Source: Mesorhizobium sp.
GTDB lineage: Bacteria > Pseudomonadota > Alphaproteobacteria > Rhizobiales > Rhizobiaceae
NCBI GenBank assembly: GCA_019509685.1
Contig: JAEKLU010000148.1
Span: 1 to 8,578 of the forward strand
Direction: 5' to 3'
DNA: 8,578 bases
In this document: piece after piece, positions 5,846-8,578 of the stretch
How positions within the stretch are numbered: the stretch's first letter is position 1
Layout of the letters: each line of letters opens with the position of its first letter
Position numbers and translations under genes: made by a program
The notes under the pieces: model-generated
What the model saw: the letters and a program-made list of their open reading frames with translations, nothing else
Databases searched by the model: none
Told to the model about the DNA's origin: nothing

Positions 5846-6468
5846 CGCAGCATCCCCAGCAGATAGACGAAGGTGAAGACGCCGATCCAGACGACGTCGA
5901 GGAAGTGCCAGAACATCGAGAGGCACATCAGCCGGCGGCGGTTGGCCTCGATGAGACCGTGCCTGGCGACCTGGATCATCAGCGTCACCATCCAGACGAT
6001 GCCGAAGGTGACATGCAGGCCGTGCGTGCCGACGAGCGTGAAGAAGGACGACAGAAAAGCGCTGCGCTGCGGCGTCGCGCCCTCGTGGATCATATGCGCG
6101 AATTCGTAGAGCTCGATGGCGAGAAACGCCATGCCGAACAGCATGGTCACGGCAAGCCAGGCTTGCGTCGCCGCGACGCGGCCCCTGACCATGGTCAGCA
6201 TGGCAAAGCCGTAAGTGATCGAGGACAACAGCAGCATGGTGGTGTTGACGGCCACCAGGCCAAGGTCGAACAAGTCCTTCGGCGCGGGACCCGCCGCGTA
6301 ATTGCCGCCGAGCACGCCATAGGCCGCGAACAGCATGGCGAAGATCAGGCAGTCGCTCATCAGATAGAGCCAGAAGCCGAGCATGGTGCTGCCGCCTTCG
6401 GCGTGCGCATGCTCTTCTTCCAGATGGAAGACTGGTTCGGCGTCGGCCGTGATTGCCATCGATGCCAT
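5842..6468 (-). CDS. cyoC: Quinol oxidase subunit III (CyoC)
   Basis: CyoC is the integral membrane subunit III of the ubiquinol oxidase; it stabilises subunit I. At 208 residues it matches the E. coli protein closely in size. Five membrane helices are visible, at about 29-50, 70-92, 102-122, 137-164 and 184-206. Family landmarks include GFWLYLMSDCLIFAMLFA (31-48), IELYEFAHMIHEG (118-130), GTHGLHVTFGIVWM (147-160) and MFWHFLDVVWIGVFTFVYL (185-203). The ATG at 6468 is two bases after the cyoB stop, with AGGG about eight bases upstream. A second ATG three codons in (6459) is possible. Confidence 0.95.
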   Translation of the reverse strand: MASMAITADAEPVFHLEEEHAHAEGGSTMLGFWLYLMSDCLIFAMLFAAYGVLGGNYAAGPAPKDLFDLGLVAVNTTMLLLSSITYGFAMLTMVRGRVAATQAWLAVTMLFGMAFLAIELYEFAHMIHEGATPQRSAFLSSFFTLVGTHGLHVTFGIVWMVTLMIQVARHGLIEANRRRLMCLSMFWHFLDVVWIGVFTFVYLLGMLR

Positions 6469-6470
6469 GC

Positions 6471-8477
6471 TCAGACCCTGGCTCCCTGAGCGGCGAGGAG
6501 CGTTGTCCTCGCCTCTTCCGTTTGCGTGACTTCGGCAGCCGGTATGTCGAAGTCACGGTGATAGTTGAAGGTGTGGCCGATCGCGGTGGCGATCAGGCAG
6601 ACGAAGCTCAGGGCCGCCAGCCACCAGATGTACCAGATCATCCCGAAGCCGAGCGCGACGCTGAACACCGCCAGAATGACGCCGGTCCCGGTGTTGCGCG
6701 GCATATGGATCGGCTTGTAGCCGGAAAGCGGGCGCCGGTAGCCAGCCCTCTTCATGTCGAACCAGGCATCGTTGTCGCGGATGACCGGCGTGAAGGCGAA
6801 ATTGTAGGCCGGCGGCGGCGAGGAGGTCGACCATTCGAGCGTGCGGCCGTCCCAGGGATCGCCGGTGGCATCGACCAGCTCGGCGCGGTTGCGGATCGAG
6901 ACGTAGATCTGGACCAGGAAGGTGGCGATGCCGCAGGCGATCAGCACCGCGCCGAAGGCGGCGATGACGAACCATATCTGCAGGGAGGGGTCATCGAAGA
7001 CCCGCATGCGCCGGGTCACGCCCATCAGGCCAAGGATGTAGAGCGGCATGAACGCGAACCAGAAGCCAAGCACCCAGCACCAGAACGAGACCTTGCCCCA
7101 GAACGGATCGAGCCTGAAGCCGAAGGCCTTCGGCCACCAATAAGCGATGCCGGCAAACAGGCCGAACAACACCCCGCCGATGATGACGTTATGGAAATGC
7201 GCGATCAGGAACAGGCTGTTGTGCAAGACGAAGTCGGCCGGCGGCACGGCAAGCAGCACGCCGGTCATGCCGCCGACGGTGAAGGTCAACATGAAGGCCA
7301 GCGTCCACATCATCGGCAATTCGAAGCGGATGCGGCCGCGATACATCGTGAACAGCCAGTTGAAGATCTTCGCCCCGGTCGGGATCGAGATGATCATCGT
7401 GGTGATGCCGAAGAAGGAATTGACGCTGGCGCCGGAGCCCATGGTGAAGAAGTGGTGCAGCCAGACGAGGTAGGACAGGATGGTGATGACTATCGTGGCG
7501 TAGACCATCGATGTGTAGCCGAACAGGCGCTTGCCCGAGAAGGTCGAGGTGACTTCCGAGAAGACGCCGAACAGCGGCAGGATCAGGATGTACACCTCCG
7601 GGTGGCCCCATATCCAGATGAGGTTCACATACATCATCGGGTTGCCGCCGAAATCGTTGGTGAAGAAGTTGGTGCCGACATAGCGGTCGAGCGCAAGCAG
7701 CGTCAGTACCGCCGTCAGCACCGGGAAGGACGCCACGATCAGCACGTTGGTGCAGAGCGATGTCCAGGTGAAGACGGGCATGCGCATCATCGTCATGCCG
7801 GGGGCGCGCATCTTGATGATGGTGCAGATCAGGTTGATGCCGGACAGCGTCGTGCCGACGCCCGCCACCTGCAGCGCCCATATGTAGTAATCGACGCCGA
7901 CGTCGGGACTGTAGCCGATGCCGGACAGCGGCGGATAGGCGAGCCAGCCGGTGCGGGCGAATTCCCCGACGAACAGCGAGGCCATGACCAGGATGGCGCC
8001 GCCGACCGTCATCCAGAAGCTGAAATTGTTGAGGAACGGGAATGAGACGTCGCGCGCGCCGATCTGCAGCGGCACGACGAAGTTCATCAGCCCGGTGACG
8101 AAAGGCATCGCCACGAAGAAGATCATGATCACGCCGTGGGCGGTAAAGATCTGGTCGTAGTGGTGCGCGTTGAGGTAGCCTTCCGAGCCGTTGAAGGCGA
8201 TGGCCTGCTGCAGGCGCATCATGATGGCGTCGGAGAAGCCGCGCAACAGCATGACGAGGCCGAGCACCATGTACATGACGCCGGTCTTCTTGTGGTCGAC
8301 GCTGGTGAACCACTCGCGCCACAGATAGCCCCAGAGCTTGAAGTAGGTGACCGCGCCGAGAAGCGCGAGGCCACCGAGCGCCACGACGATGAAAGTGCCG
8401 ACGACGATCGGCTCGTGCAGCGGCAGCTGCTCCAAGGTAAGGCGGCCGAAGATGAGCTTGGTCAGCGTCTCAGACAT
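6471..8477 (-). CDS. cyoB: Quinol oxidase subunit I (CyoB), haem-copper oxidase catalytic subunit
   Basis: Subunit I reduces O2 to water with electrons from ubiquinol and pumps protons across the inner membrane. It has 668 residues (E. coli 663), and every functional residue checked falls at the E. coli number plus 8. The quinone site has R79, D83, H106 and Q109. The low-spin haem ligands are H114 and H429. The CuB ligands are H292, H341 and H342, with Y296 as the cross-link tyrosine. The high-spin haem ligand is H427. The D-channel has N132, D143, N150 and E294, and the K-channel K370. The quinone-site residues mark it as a quinol rather than a cytochrome c oxidase. Whether the high-spin haem is o or a cannot be read from this. 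The ATG at 8477 has AAGGGAT upstream, overlapping the cyoA stop region. Confidence 0.97.
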   Translation of the reverse strand: MSETLTKLIFGRLTLEQLPLHEPIVVGTFIVVALGGLALLGAVTYFKLWGYLWREWFTSVDHKKTGVMYMVLGLVMLLRGFSDAIMMRLQQAIAFNGSEGYLNAHHYDQIFTAHGVIMIFFVAMPFVTGLMNFVVPLQIGARDVSFPFLNNFSFWMTVGGAILVMASLFVGEFARTGWLAYPPLSGIGYSPDVGVDYYIWALQVAGVGTTLSGINLICTIIKMRAPGMTMMRMPVFTWTSLCTNVLIVASFPVLTAVLTLLALDRYVGTNFFTNDFGGNPMMYVNLIWIWGHPEVYILILPLFGVFSEVTSTFSGKRLFGYTSMVYATIVITILSYLVWLHHFFTMGSGASVNSFFGITTMIISIPTGAKIFNWLFTMYRGRIRFELPMMWTLAFMLTFTVGGMTGVLLAVPPADFVLHNSLFLIAHFHNVIIGGVLFGLFAGIAYWWPKAFGFRLDPFWGKVSFWCWVLGFWFAFMPLYILGLMGVTRRMRVFDDPSLQIWFVIAAFGAVLIACGIATFLVQIYVSIRNRAELVDATGDPWDGRTLEWSTSSPPPAYNFAFTPVIRDNDAWFDMKRAGYRRPLSGYKPIHMPRNTGTGVILAVFSVALGFGMIWYIWWLAALSFVCLIATAIGHTFNYHRDFDIPAAEVTQTEEARTTLLAAQGARV

Positions 8478-8483
8478 CCGCTA

Positions 8484-8488
8484 TCCCT
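8484..8488 (-). promoter_or_regulatory. Ribosome-binding site of cyoB
   Basis: AGGGA on the minus strand lies six bases before the ATG at 8477 and directly follows the cyoA stop codon (TGA, 8491-8489). It supports this start and close translation of cyoA and cyoB. Confidence 0.6.
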
Positions 8489-8578
8489 TCACAATTCCAA
8501 ACGCAGCAGACCGAGCGACGGCTTGTCCGCCTCTGCCTGGCGGCTGCCGGCGCCGGGCTTGAGCAGACCGACGCCGTG
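8489..8578 (-). CDS. cyoA: Quinol oxidase subunit II (CyoA), C-terminal tail (runs off the right edge)
   Basis: The last 29 codons of a minus-strand gene enter from the right edge and end in TGA 11 bases before cyoB. The readable tail ends in SLGLLRLEL and is Gly/Ala/Lys-rich, as expected for the soluble C-terminal extension of rhizobial CyoA proteins. No diagnostic domain is inside the window, so the name rests on operon position: cyoA precedes cyoB in essentially all cyo operons. Subunit II holds the periplasmic cupredoxin-like domain, without CuA in quinol oxidases. The operon promoter must be upstream of it, outside this window. Confidence 0.75.
   Translation of the reverse strand, partial: HGVGLLKPGAGSRQAEADKPSLGLLRLEL

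Noticed and set aside
6453..8045. A 530-codon plus-strand open frame antisense to cyoB
   Set aside because: Its translation is rich in His, Asp, Arg and Gly with no domain, as expected when GC-rich coding DNA is read on the opposite strand. cyoB on the other strand is unambiguous.
7189..8322. A second minus-strand frame of 377 codons within cyoB
   Set aside because: Extremely Arg/His/Pro-rich out-of-frame product of cyoB with no membrane segments or motif.
1..8578. Mobile elements, CRISPR arrays, tRNA or rRNA genes, phage genes
   Set aside because: No transposase, integrase, repeat array or structural RNA signature was found by reading the sequence, and coding density and composition are even throughout.

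Overview
The window looks like chromosomal DNA of a high-GC alphaproteobacterium, most probably a Hyphomicrobiales member of the Mesorhizobium/Rhizobium type. This is inferred from the GC-rich codon use, the RegB/RegA (ActS/ActR) family regulators, the cyo operon that ends in SURF1, and the tetrameric sarcosine-oxidase-like genes. No RNA genes, insertion sequences, CRISPR arrays or phage genes were seen. It is coding almost throughout, and the only real intergenic gap is 129 bases (1763-1891).

Region 1 (1-1762, minus strand) holds the start of a heterotetrameric sarcosine-oxidase-type operon in the order soxB-soxD-soxA, with soxA running off the left edge. The catalytic beta subunit looks intact. 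The delta subunit has Asn in place of two of the four Cys/His zinc ligands, so this is a divergent paralogue and its substrate may not be sarcosine.

Region 2 (1763-2806) is a divergent promoter region followed by a GcvA-like LysR regulator on the plus strand. A perfect 6-bp inverted repeat (CTGACC-N11-GGTCAG) lies between the two genes. It covers the likely -35 of the sox operon and the likely transcription start and ribosome-binding region of the regulator. This suggests that the regulator controls both the sox genes and itself.

Region 3 (2808-8578, minus strand) is one tightly packed operon read from right to left: cyoA (only its C-terminal tail), cyoB, cyoC, cyoD, SURF1, regB-like sensor kinase, regA-like response regulator. 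From cyoC onward every junction overlaps, three of them as ATGA. The structural genes encode a haem-copper ubiquinol oxidase in which all the metal, quinone and proton-channel residues checked in CyoB are conserved. The haem farnesyltransferase gene cyoE, which follows cyoD in E. coli, is absent and SURF1 sits in its place. The last two genes encode a redox two-component system with the quinone-sensing heptapeptide and redox cysteine of RegB. The operon therefore appears to make both an enzyme that oxidises the quinol pool and a sensor that reads that pool. The regA and lysR genes converge with one base between their stop codons.

Nothing here is a wholly unknown system. The points most worth a second look are the coupling of the oxidase to its own redox sensor, the SURF1-for-cyoE arrangement, the degenerate SoxD zinc site, and the compact lysR/sox operator.
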